64,000 nt of DNA. Source: an uncultured Oscillibacter sp. Lineage in GTDB: Bacteria; Bacillota; Clostridia; Oscillospirales; Oscillospiraceae. Position numbers and translations under genes: made by a program. Positions 15,000 to 22,903 of this stretch are shown here, one piece after another (the stretch's first letter is position 1; each line of letters starts with the position of its first letter). The notes beneath the pieces are model-generated. The model worked only from the letters and a program-made list of their open reading frames with translations. It ran no database searches and was not told the DNA's origin. The stretch is from NCBI GenBank assembly GCA_910577405.1, contig CAJTMG010000020.1:4564-68563 (forward strand), in the 5' to 3' direction.

Positions 15000-16375
15000 A
15001 GCGGGTCTTGATTGCCAACCGGGGGGAGATTGCCCTTCGGATTCTCCGGGCCTGCCGGGAACTGGAGATTGAGACGGTGGCGGCCTACTCCGAGGCGGAC
15101 GGCGACGCGCTTCACGTGCAGCTTGCCACGGAATCCGTCTGTATCGGCCCCGCCCGTGCCGCTGACAGTTACCTGAATCAGAACGCCCTCCTGACGGCTG
15201 CAAAGGCTTCCGGCTGTGACGGCATACATCCCGGCTACGGCTTTCTCTCCGAGAACGCGGACTTCTCCGACGCCTGCGCTGACGAGGGCCTGACCTTTAT
15301 CGGACCCTCCGGCAACGCCATTCGGAAGGCCGGGGCCAAGTCCGCCGCAAGGGACCTGATGCGGTCTGCGGGAGTGCCCGTAACGCCGGGTTCCAATGGT
15401 CCAGTAGCCTCCGTGGAGGAAGCCCTGGCCGCGGCAGAATCCGTAGGCTATCCTGTCCTCCTGAAAGCGTCCGCAGGCGGGGGCGGAAGGGGCATCCGGC
15501 GCTGCGACAGTGCGGAGGTCCTGCCGGCTGCCTTCGCGGAGGCCAAAGCGGAAGCCGCCGCTTGCTTCGGAAATGATGAGATGTACCTGGAAAAGCTGGT
15601 CCTGCATCCCCGCCATGTGGAGGTGCAGATTTTAGCGGACCGGCATGGACATACAGTGCATCTGGGCGACCGGGATTGTTCCGTGCAGCGGCGGAATCAG
15701 AAGCTGCTGGAGGAAGCCCCCGCGCCGGGTTTGAGTCCAAAGCTGCGGGAGGCCATGGGTCAGGCTGCGGTCCGGGCTGCGGAGGCGGTGGGCTATGAGG
15801 GTGCAGGCACTGTGGAATTCCTGGTGGACGGGGAGCAGTTCTATTTTATGGAGATGAACACCCGGATTCAGGTTGAGCACGGCGTGACGGAACTGGTGAC
15901 GGGGATCGATTTGGTACGCCAGCAGCTTCGGATTGCGTCGGGGCTGCCGCTGGATTTCGCGCAGGAAGATGTGACCGTCCGGGGCTGCGCGCTGGAGTGC
16001 CGGGTGAACGCCGAGGACCCGGAAGCCGATTTCAGACCCTGCCCGGGGAAGGTGGAATTCCTGCATTTTCCCGGCGGCGCAGGGGTTCGGGTGGATTCCT
16101 GCCTGTATAACGGCTGCGTGATGTCTCCATTTTACGATTCCCTTGCAGCAAAGCTCCTGGCCCACGGTACCACACGTCTGGAGGCCATCCGGAAAATGCG
16201 CCGGGTTTTGGAGGAGTTTACTCTGGAGGGCTTCCCCACAAACGCGGAGCTTTCTTATGAGATTCTATATCATCCCGTCTTTGTCCGGGGACGCTGCACC
16301 ACGGCATTTCTGGACGAGCATCTCCCCGCTCTTCTGGAGTTCAGCCGGAAGGTTCGGGAGAGGGAGGGCACATGA
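14993..16375 (+). CDS. accC: biotin carboxylase subunit of acetyl-CoA carboxylase
   Basis: A 460-residue ATP-grasp enzyme that carboxylates biotin on AccB. The N-terminal domain begins MLKRVLIANRGEIALRILRA. The glycine-rich ATP loop is KASAGGGGRGIR (about residues 158-169). The catalytic region EMNTRIQVEHGVTELVTGID contains the expected Glu, Asn, Arg and Glu residues. Length is normal. I chose the ATG because the sequence then starts as in the family; a GTG three codons earlier is possible. The start overlaps the accB stop, indicating translational coupling. Confidence 0.96.
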   Translation: MLKRVLIANRGEIALRILRACRELEIETVAAYSEADGDALHVQLATESVCIGPARAADSYLNQNALLTAAKASGCDGIHPGYGFLSENADFSDACADEGLTFIGPSGNAIRKAGAKSAARDLMRSAGVPVTPGSNGPVASVEEALAAAESVGYPVLLKASAGGGGRGIRRCDSAEVLPAAFAEAKAEAAACFGNDEMYLEKLVLHPRHVEVQILADRHGHTVHLGDRDCSVQRRNQKLLEEAPAPGLSPKLREAMGQAAVRAAEAVGYEGAGTVEFLVDGEQFYFMEMNTRIQVEHGVTELVTGIDLVRQQLRIASGLPLDFAQEDVTVRGCALECRVNAEDPEADFRPCPGKVEFLHFPGGAGVRVDSCLYNGCVMSPFYDSLAAKLLAHGTTRLEAIRKMRRVLEEFTLEGFPTNAELSYEILYHPVFVRGRCTTAFLDEHLPALLEFSRKVREREGT

Positions 16376-17226
16376 ATACAATTTTTGCCAAACGCCGGAA
16401 CCGTCTCCTGGCTATGAAGGCCATACGGGATAATTATATGTCCGGCGAGAAACAGATTACCTGTCCCAAGTGCGGTCAGGAGAGCCAGCGGAAAACCGTG
16501 TCGGAGGCCCTGTCGGTCTGTCCGAACTGCGGCTATCACTGGCCGATGGGGGCATATCACCGGCTGAGTTCGATTCTGGATTCCGGTTCTTTTCGGGAGC
16601 TGAACGCCAGACTGACCGCCGCTGATCCTCTGGCTTTTCCTGGCTACCGGGCAAAGCTGACCGCCGCTCAGAAGAAAACCGGACTGAATGAAGCGGTTGT
16701 CACAGCGGTAGGAGCCATCGGCGGCAGGAAGTGCGTGACAGCGGTAATGGACAGCCGGTTTTTTATGGGCAGTATGAGCGCCGCGGTGGGGGAGAAGATT
16801 ACTCGTGCCATTGAGTTTGCGGCCAAAACGAAGCTGCCTTTGATTATTTTTTCTGCCAGCGGCGGCGCCCGGATGCAGGAGGGCATTTTGTCTTTGATGC
16901 AGATGGCAAAGACCAGCGCGGCTCTGGCAAAGTTTTCGGAAAAGGGCCTGCTGTATATTTCTGTTCTGACGGACCCCACCACCGGCGGCGTGACGGCCAG
17001 CTTTGCGTCTTTGGGAGACGTGATTCTGGCGGAGCCGGGGGCATTGATCGGCTTTGCGGGTCCCCGGGTGATTCAGCAGACCATCGGCGAGACGCTGCCG
17101 GAGGGCTTCCAGCGGGCGGAGTACCAGGAAGAGCACGGTTTTGTGGATGCGGTGGTGCCGCGGGGCGAGCTGCGGGAAACACTGTCCCGTCTGCTGTGCC
17201 TGCACGAGAAGGGAGGCCGGGTATGA
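16372..17226 (+). CDS. accD: acetyl-CoA carboxylase, carboxyltransferase beta subunit
   Basis: A 284-residue crotonase-fold subunit that, with AccA, transfers the carboxyl group from biotin to acetyl-CoA to give malonyl-CoA. An N-terminal zinc ribbon is formed by Cys31, Cys34, Cys50 and Cys53. The carboxyltransferase core includes SASGGARMQEG and TDPTTGGVTASFASLGD. The ATG overlaps the accC stop (ATGA). Confidence 0.96.
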   Translation: MNTIFAKRRNRLLAMKAIRDNYMSGEKQITCPKCGQESQRKTVSEALSVCPNCGYHWPMGAYHRLSSILDSGSFRELNARLTAADPLAFPGYRAKLTAAQKKTGLNEAVVTAVGAIGGRKCVTAVMDSRFFMGSMSAAVGEKITRAIEFAAKTKLPLIIFSASGGARMQEGILSLMQMAKTSAALAKFSEKGLLYISVLTDPTTGGVTASFASLGDVILAEPGALIGFAGPRVIQQTIGETLPEGFQRAEYQEEHGFVDAVVPRGELRETLSRLLCLHEKGGRV

Positions 17227-18029
17227 ACACGCTGACTGCCGCCGAACGGGTAGCCGTGGCAAGGCATCCCCAGCGGCCCAATATTACGGATTATATCAAC
17301 GGCCTGTTTACGGACTTTTTCGAGCAGCGAGGCGACCGGTTTTCCCGCGAGGACCCGGCCATCTTAGGCGGCGTGGCCCTGTATCATGACCGGCCCGTCA
17401 CCGTCATCGGCACCCGGAAGGGAAAGACGGGAGAAGAGAGCATTCGCTGCAACTTCGGAATGCCCAGCCCCGAGGGATACCGCAAGGCCCTTCGTCTGAT
17501 GCAGCAGGCTGAGAAATTCCATCGGCCGGTGATTACCTTCATCGACACCTCCGGCGCGTATCCCGGACTGGAAGCGGAAGCCAAGGGACAGGGGGAGGCC
17601 ATCGCACGGAATCTTTTTGAAATGAGCCGCCTGACCGTTCCCGTGATTTCCATCATTACCGGCGAGGGCAACAGCGGCGGCGCTTTGGCTCTGGCGGTCG
17701 CGGACCGGGTGCTGATGCTGGAGAATGCTGTTTACGCGATCCTGTCCCCGGAGGGCTTTGCGTCTATCCTCTGGCGGGACGCGGCGCGGCATGAAGAGGC
17801 CTGCGGTCTGATGAAGCTGACGGCCCCGGACCTGATGAATCTGGGCGTGATTGACGGTGTGATTCCGGAACCGGAAGGCGGCGCGCATACAAACCCCGTT
17901 CAGGCGCTCCGGGAGGTAGACCGGGCATTGAACCGGCATTTGACGGCGCTGTTGAAAAGCAGTGACCTGCCTGCGGCGCGATACAGGAAATTCAGAAAAC
18001 TGGGCGTGCCCGGCAAGGAGGAAGCATGA
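17223..18029 (+). CDS. accA: acetyl-CoA carboxylase, carboxyltransferase alpha subunit
   Basis: A 268-residue partner of AccD. Recognisable segments are RPNITDYINGLFTDFFEQRGDR near the start, TFIDTSGAYPGLEAE, and the oxyanion-type GEGNSGGALALAVAD loop followed by ENAVYAILSPEGFASILWRD. It is shorter than the proteobacterial form, which has an extra N-terminal helix region, but normal for Clostridia. The start overlaps the accD stop (ATGA), so the two subunits are coupled in translation. Confidence 0.95.
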   Translation: MNTLTAAERVAVARHPQRPNITDYINGLFTDFFEQRGDRFSREDPAILGGVALYHDRPVTVIGTRKGKTGEESIRCNFGMPSPEGYRKALRLMQQAEKFHRPVITFIDTSGAYPGLEAEAKGQGEAIARNLFEMSRLTVPVISIITGEGNSGGALALAVADRVLMLENAVYAILSPEGFASILWRDAARHEEACGLMKLTAPDLMNLGVIDGVIPEPEGGAHTNPVQALREVDRALNRHLTALLKSSDLPAARYRKFRKLGVPGKEEA

Positions 18030-18976
18030 AGGGAATCAAGATACGCGGGACAGGCCGGAGCGTTCCCGTGAAGACCGTCACCAATCAGGACATGGCAGCG
18101 ATTGTGGATACCAGCGACGAATGGATTTCCAGCCGTACCGGAATCCAGCGGCGCCGGCACTGCGGGGAGGGGGAGAATCTGACCAGTCTTTCCGTCCAAG
18201 CGGCGCGGCAGGCTCTGGAGAGCGCGGGGGTCCGTCCGGAGGAGATCGGGGCCTGCATTGTGGCTACCCTTTCCGCTGACACGCTGGTGCCCTCCGCGGC
18301 CTGCCTGGTACAGAGGGAATTGGGGCTTCCGGAGGACATTCCCTGCTTTGACCTCGCCGCTGCCTGCACAGGGTTTTTGTTTGCCCTCCATACCATGGAA
18401 TGTCTCCTGAACGCTTCGCCCCGGAAATACGGTCTGGTGATCGGCGCGGAATATCTCAGCCGCCTGATTAACTGGGAGGATCGTGGGACCTGCATCCTCT
18501 TCGGCGACGGAGCGGGGGCGGCCGTGGTGGAGTGCCGGGAGGACTGGGGGACGGTTCCGGCGGTTATGGGCTGTCACGGCGACGACAAGCTCCTTCGGGT
18601 GCCGGGGCCGGGAACGAGCGAACCTTGCCTGATTTCTATGGAGGGCACTCAGGTATTCAAATTTGCCGTGGAAGCAGTGCCCTGGTGCATCCGGCAGGTG
18701 CTGGAGACGTCAGGGAAGACCGTGGAGGACGTGGATTTTTTTGTCTTCCATCAGGCCAACGCCCGGATTATTGACCTGGCCGTCCGGAAGTACCGTATTC
18801 CGCAGGAGAAGTATTATAAGAATATACAAGACTACGGCAATACATCCGCCGCCAGCATTCCCTTGGTGCTCAGTGAATTGCAGGAACAGAAAAAGGTAGG
18901 TTCAGGCAGCCGGGTTCTTCTGGTAGGCTTCGGCGGGGGCCTTACATGGGGCGGCACTTTGATTGAATTTGCATAA
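18026..18976 (+). CDS. fabH: beta-ketoacyl-ACP synthase III
   Basis: A 316-residue condensing enzyme that joins an acyl-CoA starter with malonyl-ACP to begin each fatty acid. The Cys-His-Asn triad is visible as Cys114 (AAACTGFLFA), His242 (FVFHQANARI) and Asn272 (YGNTSAASIP). Length is normal. It overlaps the accA stop codon by ATGA. A hairpin follows before fabK, marking a gap in an otherwise overlapping gene series. Confidence 0.96.
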   Translation: MKGIKIRGTGRSVPVKTVTNQDMAAIVDTSDEWISSRTGIQRRRHCGEGENLTSLSVQAARQALESAGVRPEEIGACIVATLSADTLVPSAACLVQRELGLPEDIPCFDLAAACTGFLFALHTMECLLNASPRKYGLVIGAEYLSRLINWEDRGTCILFGDGAGAAVVECREDWGTVPAVMGCHGDDKLLRVPGPGTSEPCLISMEGTQVFKFAVEAVPWCIRQVLETSGKTVEDVDFFVFHQANARIIDLAVRKYRIPQEKYYKNIQDYGNTSAASIPLVLSELQEQKKVGSGSRVLLVGFGGGLTWGGTLIEFA

Positions 18977-18983
18977 CGGGTTG

Positions 18984-19046
18984 AATTAGGAATCAGGGGT
19001 TAGGAATTTGGATTTGACGCTCATTCCTCACGCCTCATTCCTAATT
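18984..19046 (+). repeat. intergenic hairpin between fabH and fabK
   Basis: Two 24-nt arms (18984-19007 and 19023-19046) pair at 21 of 24 positions around a 15-nt loop. The right arm ends directly at the GGAGG ribosome site of fabK, so folding could influence fabK translation. There is no T-run. Confidence 0.65.
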
Positions 19047-19058
19047 GGAGGAATATTG

Positions 19059-19997
19059 ATGAAAAAGCTGAATGAAATTCTGGGGACCAAGTATCCCATT
19101 ATCCAAGGCGGCATGGCGAATATTGCCACGGGTACCTTTGCCGCCGCCTGTTCCAACGCGGGCGCTCTGGGTATGATTGCCACAGGCGCATGGGACGCAG
19201 ACCGGGTGCGGAAGGAGATCCGTCAGGCCCGGGAGCTGACCGACAAGCCCTTCGGAGTGAATCTGATGCTGATGAGTCCCAGTGTAGACGACATTGCGCA
19301 GATTGTCCTTGAGGAGGGCGTGCAGGTTGTGACTACTGGCGCGGGCAATCCGGGAAAGTATATCCCCGCATGGAAGGAAGCCGGGGTGAAGGTCATTCCG
19401 GTGGTTGCAGCGGCGGTGCTGGCGAAGCGTCTGGAGCGTTACGACATTGACGCCGTGATCGCTGAGGGCACAGAATCCGGCGGGCACGTAGGCGAGATGA
19501 CCACCATGGCGCTGGTTCCCCAGGTGATTGACGCGGTAAAGGTCCCCGTGGTAGCGGCGGGCGGCATTGCGGACGGCCGTCAGATGGCGGCGGCAATGGC
19601 GTTAGGGGCCTGCGGCGTACAGGTGGGCACTTGTCTGCTGGCCAGTGAAGAGTGCCCGGTGCATGAGAATTACAAGCAGGCGGTTCTGAAGGCCAAGGAC
19701 AGCGATACCGTGGTAACCGGGCGTTCCATCGGCGGGCCGGTACGTGTGCTGAAAAATAAGATGTCCCGTGAATATCTGGCTCTGGAGAAGCGGAACGCCA
19801 CATTGGAGGAGCTGGAGACAGTGACCATGGGCGGACTCCGCCGGGCCGTTCTGGAGGGCGACGTGGAGCGTGGCAGCGTGATGATGGGTCAGGTTGCCGG
19901 ACTGCTCCATGAAATCCGGCCTGTAGAAGCCATCATTGAGGACCTGTACGCCGGAGGAAAGGCCGTTTTGGAGTCGGTGAGCCGGGAATGGCTTTGA
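19059..19997 (+). CDS. fabK: enoyl-ACP reductase FabK (FMN-dependent)
   Basis: A 312-residue TIM-barrel flavoprotein that reduces trans-2-enoyl-ACP in the last step of each elongation cycle. Family signatures are PIIQGGMANIATG at the N-terminus, VIAEGTESGGHVG (phosphate and active-site region) and PVVAAGGIADGRQMAAA followed by GACGVQVGTCLLASEEC. No FabI gene is present in the operon, so FabK is probably the main enoyl reductase. The ATG 8 nt after GGAGG was chosen over an upstream ATG that lies within the hairpin region. Confidence 0.94.
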   Translation: MKKLNEILGTKYPIIQGGMANIATGTFAAACSNAGALGMIATGAWDADRVRKEIRQARELTDKPFGVNLMLMSPSVDDIAQIVLEEGVQVVTTGAGNPGKYIPAWKEAGVKVIPVVAAAVLAKRLERYDIDAVIAEGTESGGHVGEMTTMALVPQVIDAVKVPVVAAGGIADGRQMAAAMALGACGVQVGTCLLASEECPVHENYKQAVLKAKDSDTVVTGRSIGGPVRVLKNKMSREYLALEKRNATLEELETVTMGGLRRAVLEGDVERGSVMMGQVAGLLHEIRPVEAIIEDLYAGGKAVLESVSREWL

Positions 19998-21076
19998 CGA
20001 TTCGAAACAGGACCCTGCCTCTTCCTATTGTGCAGGGCGGTATGGGTATCGGAGTCAGTCTGGAGAAGCTGGCGGGCACTGTGGCGTCCTGCGGTGGTAT
20101 GGGGACTTTATCGGCGGCTTTCTGCGGCTTTGCGGAACCGGATTTCGCTGAAAATTCACGGGAAGCCAATCTCCGCGCCCTTCGCCGTCAAATCCGGAGC
20201 GCCAAGGAGATTGCCAAGGGCGCGGGCCTGGTGGCGGTGAACGTGATGGTAGCCGCCGCCCAGTATGCCGACAGTGTTCGGACAGCCCTGCGCGCCGGTG
20301 CGGACGCCATTGTCTGCGGCGCAGGACTGCCCCGTGATCTGCCTGCCCTGGCCGCGGAGGTGAGCGAGAGCGACGCCGCTATAGTCCCGGTGGTCAGCGG
20401 CGGCCGTTCTGCCGGAGTGATTTGCAGGCTATGGGACCGTCACTATCAGCGGGTTCCGGATTTCGTGATTCTGGAGGGTCCCCTGGCCGGCGGTCATTTG
20501 GGGTTCAGTCCCGAGGACGCAAGAGAAGCCCAGGCCGGACGTCCGAAACCGCTGTCAAGCCTCCTTGTGGAAGTTCTGGAAGTCTTGAAGCCCTTCCGGG
20601 AGAAATATGGCCGGGATATTCCTGTTTTTGTGGCCGGCGGCGTCAAGAACGGTCACGAGATGCGTCAATATATGGAACAGGGCGCGGCGGGAGCACAGTT
20701 CGCCACCCGTTTTATCGCCACAGAGGAGTGTGACGCCAGTATTGGTTTCAAACAGGCTCTTCTGGACGCGAAGCCGGAGGACGTTACCATCGTGCAGAGT
20801 CCCGTGGGAATGCCGGGCCGGGCCATACGAAGCCCGCTGATTGAACGGGTGGAGGAAGGACGTCAAGAGAAAATCCAGCGCTGCAACCGGTGTCTTGCCG
20901 CCTGCGATTACAAAACCGCGCCCTATTGCATTTCCAAGGCCCTGATTGCCGCTGTGGAAGGGGATTGGGAAAACGGCCTCTTCTTCTGCGGAGCCAATGC
21001 CGGAGAAGTCCGTGCCATGTCCACCGTCCAGGAGCAGATGGACCAAATTATGAACGAATGGAGGACCGCGCCATGA
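19988..21076 (+). CDS. nitronate monooxygenase family flavoprotein with C-terminal Cys cluster
   Basis: A 362-residue TIM-barrel protein of the 2-nitropropane dioxygenase/FabK superfamily. The FMN-binding segments are PIVQGGMGIGVSLEKLAGTV, VILEGPLAGGHLGF and PVFVAGGVKNGHEMRQYM followed by GAAGAQFATRFIATEEC. The C-terminal region carries CNRCLAACDYKTAPYC, four Cys in a C-x2-C-x3-C-x7-C arrangement that could hold a metal or Fe-S centre. It overlaps fabK by 10 nt and fabD by 4 nt, so it is a fixed part of the fatty-acid operon. Its substrate is unknown; detoxification and a second enoyl reductase are both possible. Confidence 0.85.
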   Translation: MALTIRNRTLPLPIVQGGMGIGVSLEKLAGTVASCGGMGTLSAAFCGFAEPDFAENSREANLRALRRQIRSAKEIAKGAGLVAVNVMVAAAQYADSVRTALRAGADAIVCGAGLPRDLPALAAEVSESDAAIVPVVSGGRSAGVICRLWDRHYQRVPDFVILEGPLAGGHLGFSPEDAREAQAGRPKPLSSLLVEVLEVLKPFREKYGRDIPVFVAGGVKNGHEMRQYMEQGAAGAQFATRFIATEECDASIGFKQALLDAKPEDVTIVQSPVGMPGRAIRSPLIERVEEGRQEKIQRCNRCLAACDYKTAPYCISKALIAAVEGDWENGLFFCGANAGEVRAMSTVQEQMDQIMNEWRTAP

Positions 21077-22083
21077 AGCTCGGTTTCTTATATGCCGGAC
21101 AGGGCAGCCAGCATCCCGGTATGGGCGCTGACCTGTACGAAGCCTATCCCGCCTTTCGCGCCGTATTTGACCGTGTGCAGGAGGAAGTGGATTTCGATTT
21201 GAAGCAGACTTGTTTTCAGGACCCGGACGGCGTGCTGAATCAGACCCGATACACCCAGCCCTGCATGGTTGCCTTTGCCGCGGGACTGACAGCGGTATTA
21301 AAGGGAAAAGGCTTTACACCCTTCTCTGCATCCGGACTGTCTCTGGGAGAGTATTCCGCTCTGCACGCCGCTGGAGTTTTCGACGCTGCAACGGCTGTAA
21401 AGCTGGTTGCCTTTCGTGGCAAGGCCATGGAGGAAGCGGCGGCGGGCCATGACAGCGCGATGATGGCCGTGCTGAATCTGGATGAGGAAGCGTTGCAGGA
21501 AGCCTGCGATGCCGCTTCGGATTTGGGCGTGGTGGTGATTGCCAACTACAACTGTCCCGGCCAGCTTGTGATTGGCGGAGACCGTGCGGCAGTAGAGAAA
21601 GCGGCGGCCATTGCCAAGGAGAAGGGCGCCCGCCGCTGTCTGCCCCTGAAAGTCAGCGGACCGTTCCACACCCCCCTGATGGCCCCCGCCGGTGAAGCCC
21701 TGCGGCGTTATTTTGAAGGCATTTCCTTTGCAAAGCCGCAGATTGCCGTCTTTTTCAACTGTCTGGGTGATTGCGCCGCAGGTCCGAAGACGAAAACTCC
21801 CGAACTGCTGGTACGTCAGGTCCAGAGCAGCGTCTATATGGAGCAGTGCATCCGGAATATGAGCGTTGGGCCTATTGGAGTGGACGCGCTGGTGGAAATC
21901 GGTCCCGGCAAGGCGCTCAGCGGTTTTGCAAAGAAGATTGTGCCGGAAACGCCTGTGTGCGCGGTGGAGACTGTGGCGGACGTGGAAGGTCTGGCGGAGG
22001 CTCTTCAGAAGGAAGTTGAAAAAAAAGCAGCTCAGAAGGAAGTTGAAAAAAAAGCAGCCATCCAGAAGGCGAAAGGAGAGTAA
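21073..22083 (+). CDS. fabD: malonyl-CoA:ACP transacylase
   Basis: A 336-residue enzyme that loads malonyl groups onto ACP. The N-terminus is GFLYAGQGSQHPGMG; the nucleophile is Ser90 in GLSLGEYS; the catalytic His lies in SGPFHTPLM. The catalytic domain ends near residue 310. After that comes a lysine/glutamate-rich tail containing a perfect 9-residue duplication (QKEVEKKAA twice), encoded by a 27-nt tandem repeat. The tail is not part of the family core. The ATG overlaps the previous stop by ATGA. Confidence 0.94.
   Translation: MKLGFLYAGQGSQHPGMGADLYEAYPAFRAVFDRVQEEVDFDLKQTCFQDPDGVLNQTRYTQPCMVAFAAGLTAVLKGKGFTPFSASGLSLGEYSALHAAGVFDAATAVKLVAFRGKAMEEAAAGHDSAMMAVLNLDEEALQEACDAASDLGVVVIANYNCPGQLVIGGDRAAVEKAAAIAKEKGARRCLPLKVSGPFHTPLMAPAGEALRRYFEGISFAKPQIAVFFNCLGDCAAGPKTKTPELLVRQVQSSVYMEQCIRNMSVGPIGVDALVEIGPGKALSGFAKKIVPETPVCAVETVADVEGLAEALQKEVEKKAAQKEVEKKAAIQKAKGE
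22006..22059 (+). repeat. 27-nt in-frame tandem duplication at the 3' end of fabD
   Basis: Two copies (22006-22032 and 22033-22059) differ only at the last base. Each encodes QKEVEKKAA and contains a run of eight A, a likely slippage or recombination site. The reading frame is preserved. Confidence 0.85.
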
Positions 22084-22088
22084 AGGGA

Positions 22089-22832
22089 ATGGACTTTACA
22101 GGAAAGACCGCCATTGTCACCGGAGGCAGCCGCGGCATTGGACGGGCCGTCTGTCTGGAACTGGCCCAGGGCGGCGCGAATATCGTACTGTGCTATGCGG
22201 GCAACGACAGCGCGGCTATGAAAACGGCAGCGGATTGCGAGGCAATTGGTGTAAAGGCGATTGCCCTGCGCTGCGACGTAAGTGATTCAGTCCAGGTCGG
22301 CGCTTTGGTTGAGGCGGCGGTGGAACGCTTTGGACGGGTGGACATTCTGGTGAACAACGCCGGGATTACGCGGGACAATCTGGTAATGCGCATGAGCGAG
22401 GAGGATTTCGACGCCGTGATCGCCGCCAATCTCAAGGGCACGTTCCTCTGCATGAAGGCGGTTTCCCGTCTGATGCTGAAGCAGCGCTATGGCCGGATTG
22501 TAAACCTCAGCTCCGTGGTGGGACTGCGGGGCAACGCGGGACAGGTGAATTACGCTGCCAGCAAAGCCGGAGTGATCGGCATGACGAAATCCATGGCCAA
22601 GGAGCTGGCGTCCCGAGGCATTACGGTAAACGCGGTGGCCCCTGGCTTTATTGAGACGGATATGACCGCCGCCATGACCGACGCTGCCCGTACCGCCGCC
22701 CAGAGTTCCATTCCCATGGGCCGTCTGGGGAAAGCGGAGGACGTAGCCAAGGCCGTGGTGTTTCTGGCCAGCGATTCTGCCGCATACATTACCGGGCAGG
22801 TGCTGGCGGCTGACGGCGGAATGGCGATGTGA
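22089..22832 (+). CDS. fabG: 3-oxoacyl-ACP reductase
   Basis: A 247-residue short-chain dehydrogenase that reduces 3-oxoacyl-ACP with NADPH. The cofactor loop is TGGSRGIGRAV. NNAG lies near residue 87. The active site includes the Ser of NLSSVVG, Tyr155 and Lys159 (YAASK). Length is typical. It begins 5 nt after the fabD stop, with GGCGAAAGGAG as ribosome site. A hairpin separates it from fabF. Confidence 0.96.
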   Translation: MDFTGKTAIVTGGSRGIGRAVCLELAQGGANIVLCYAGNDSAAMKTAADCEAIGVKAIALRCDVSDSVQVGALVEAAVERFGRVDILVNNAGITRDNLVMRMSEEDFDAVIAANLKGTFLCMKAVSRLMLKQRYGRIVNLSSVVGLRGNAGQVNYAASKAGVIGMTKSMAKELASRGITVNAVAPGFIETDMTAAMTDAARTAAQSSIPMGRLGKAEDVAKAVVFLASDSAAYITGQVLAADGGMAM

Positions 22833-22836
22833 AGTT

Positions 22837-22883
22837 GAGATGAGAGATAGGGGAGCCTTTGGTTTTGTCCTCTCTCTAATCTC
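22837..22883 (+). repeat. intergenic hairpin between fabG and fabF
   Basis: GAGATGAGAGATAGGGGA (22837-22854) pairs with TCCTCTCTCTAATCTC (22868-22883), with two mismatches and a bulge. It has the same placement as the hairpins before accB and fabK, but the sequence is unrelated to theirs. Confidence 0.5.
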
Positions 22884-22903
22884 GTGTTAAATGGAGGTTT
22901 ATT

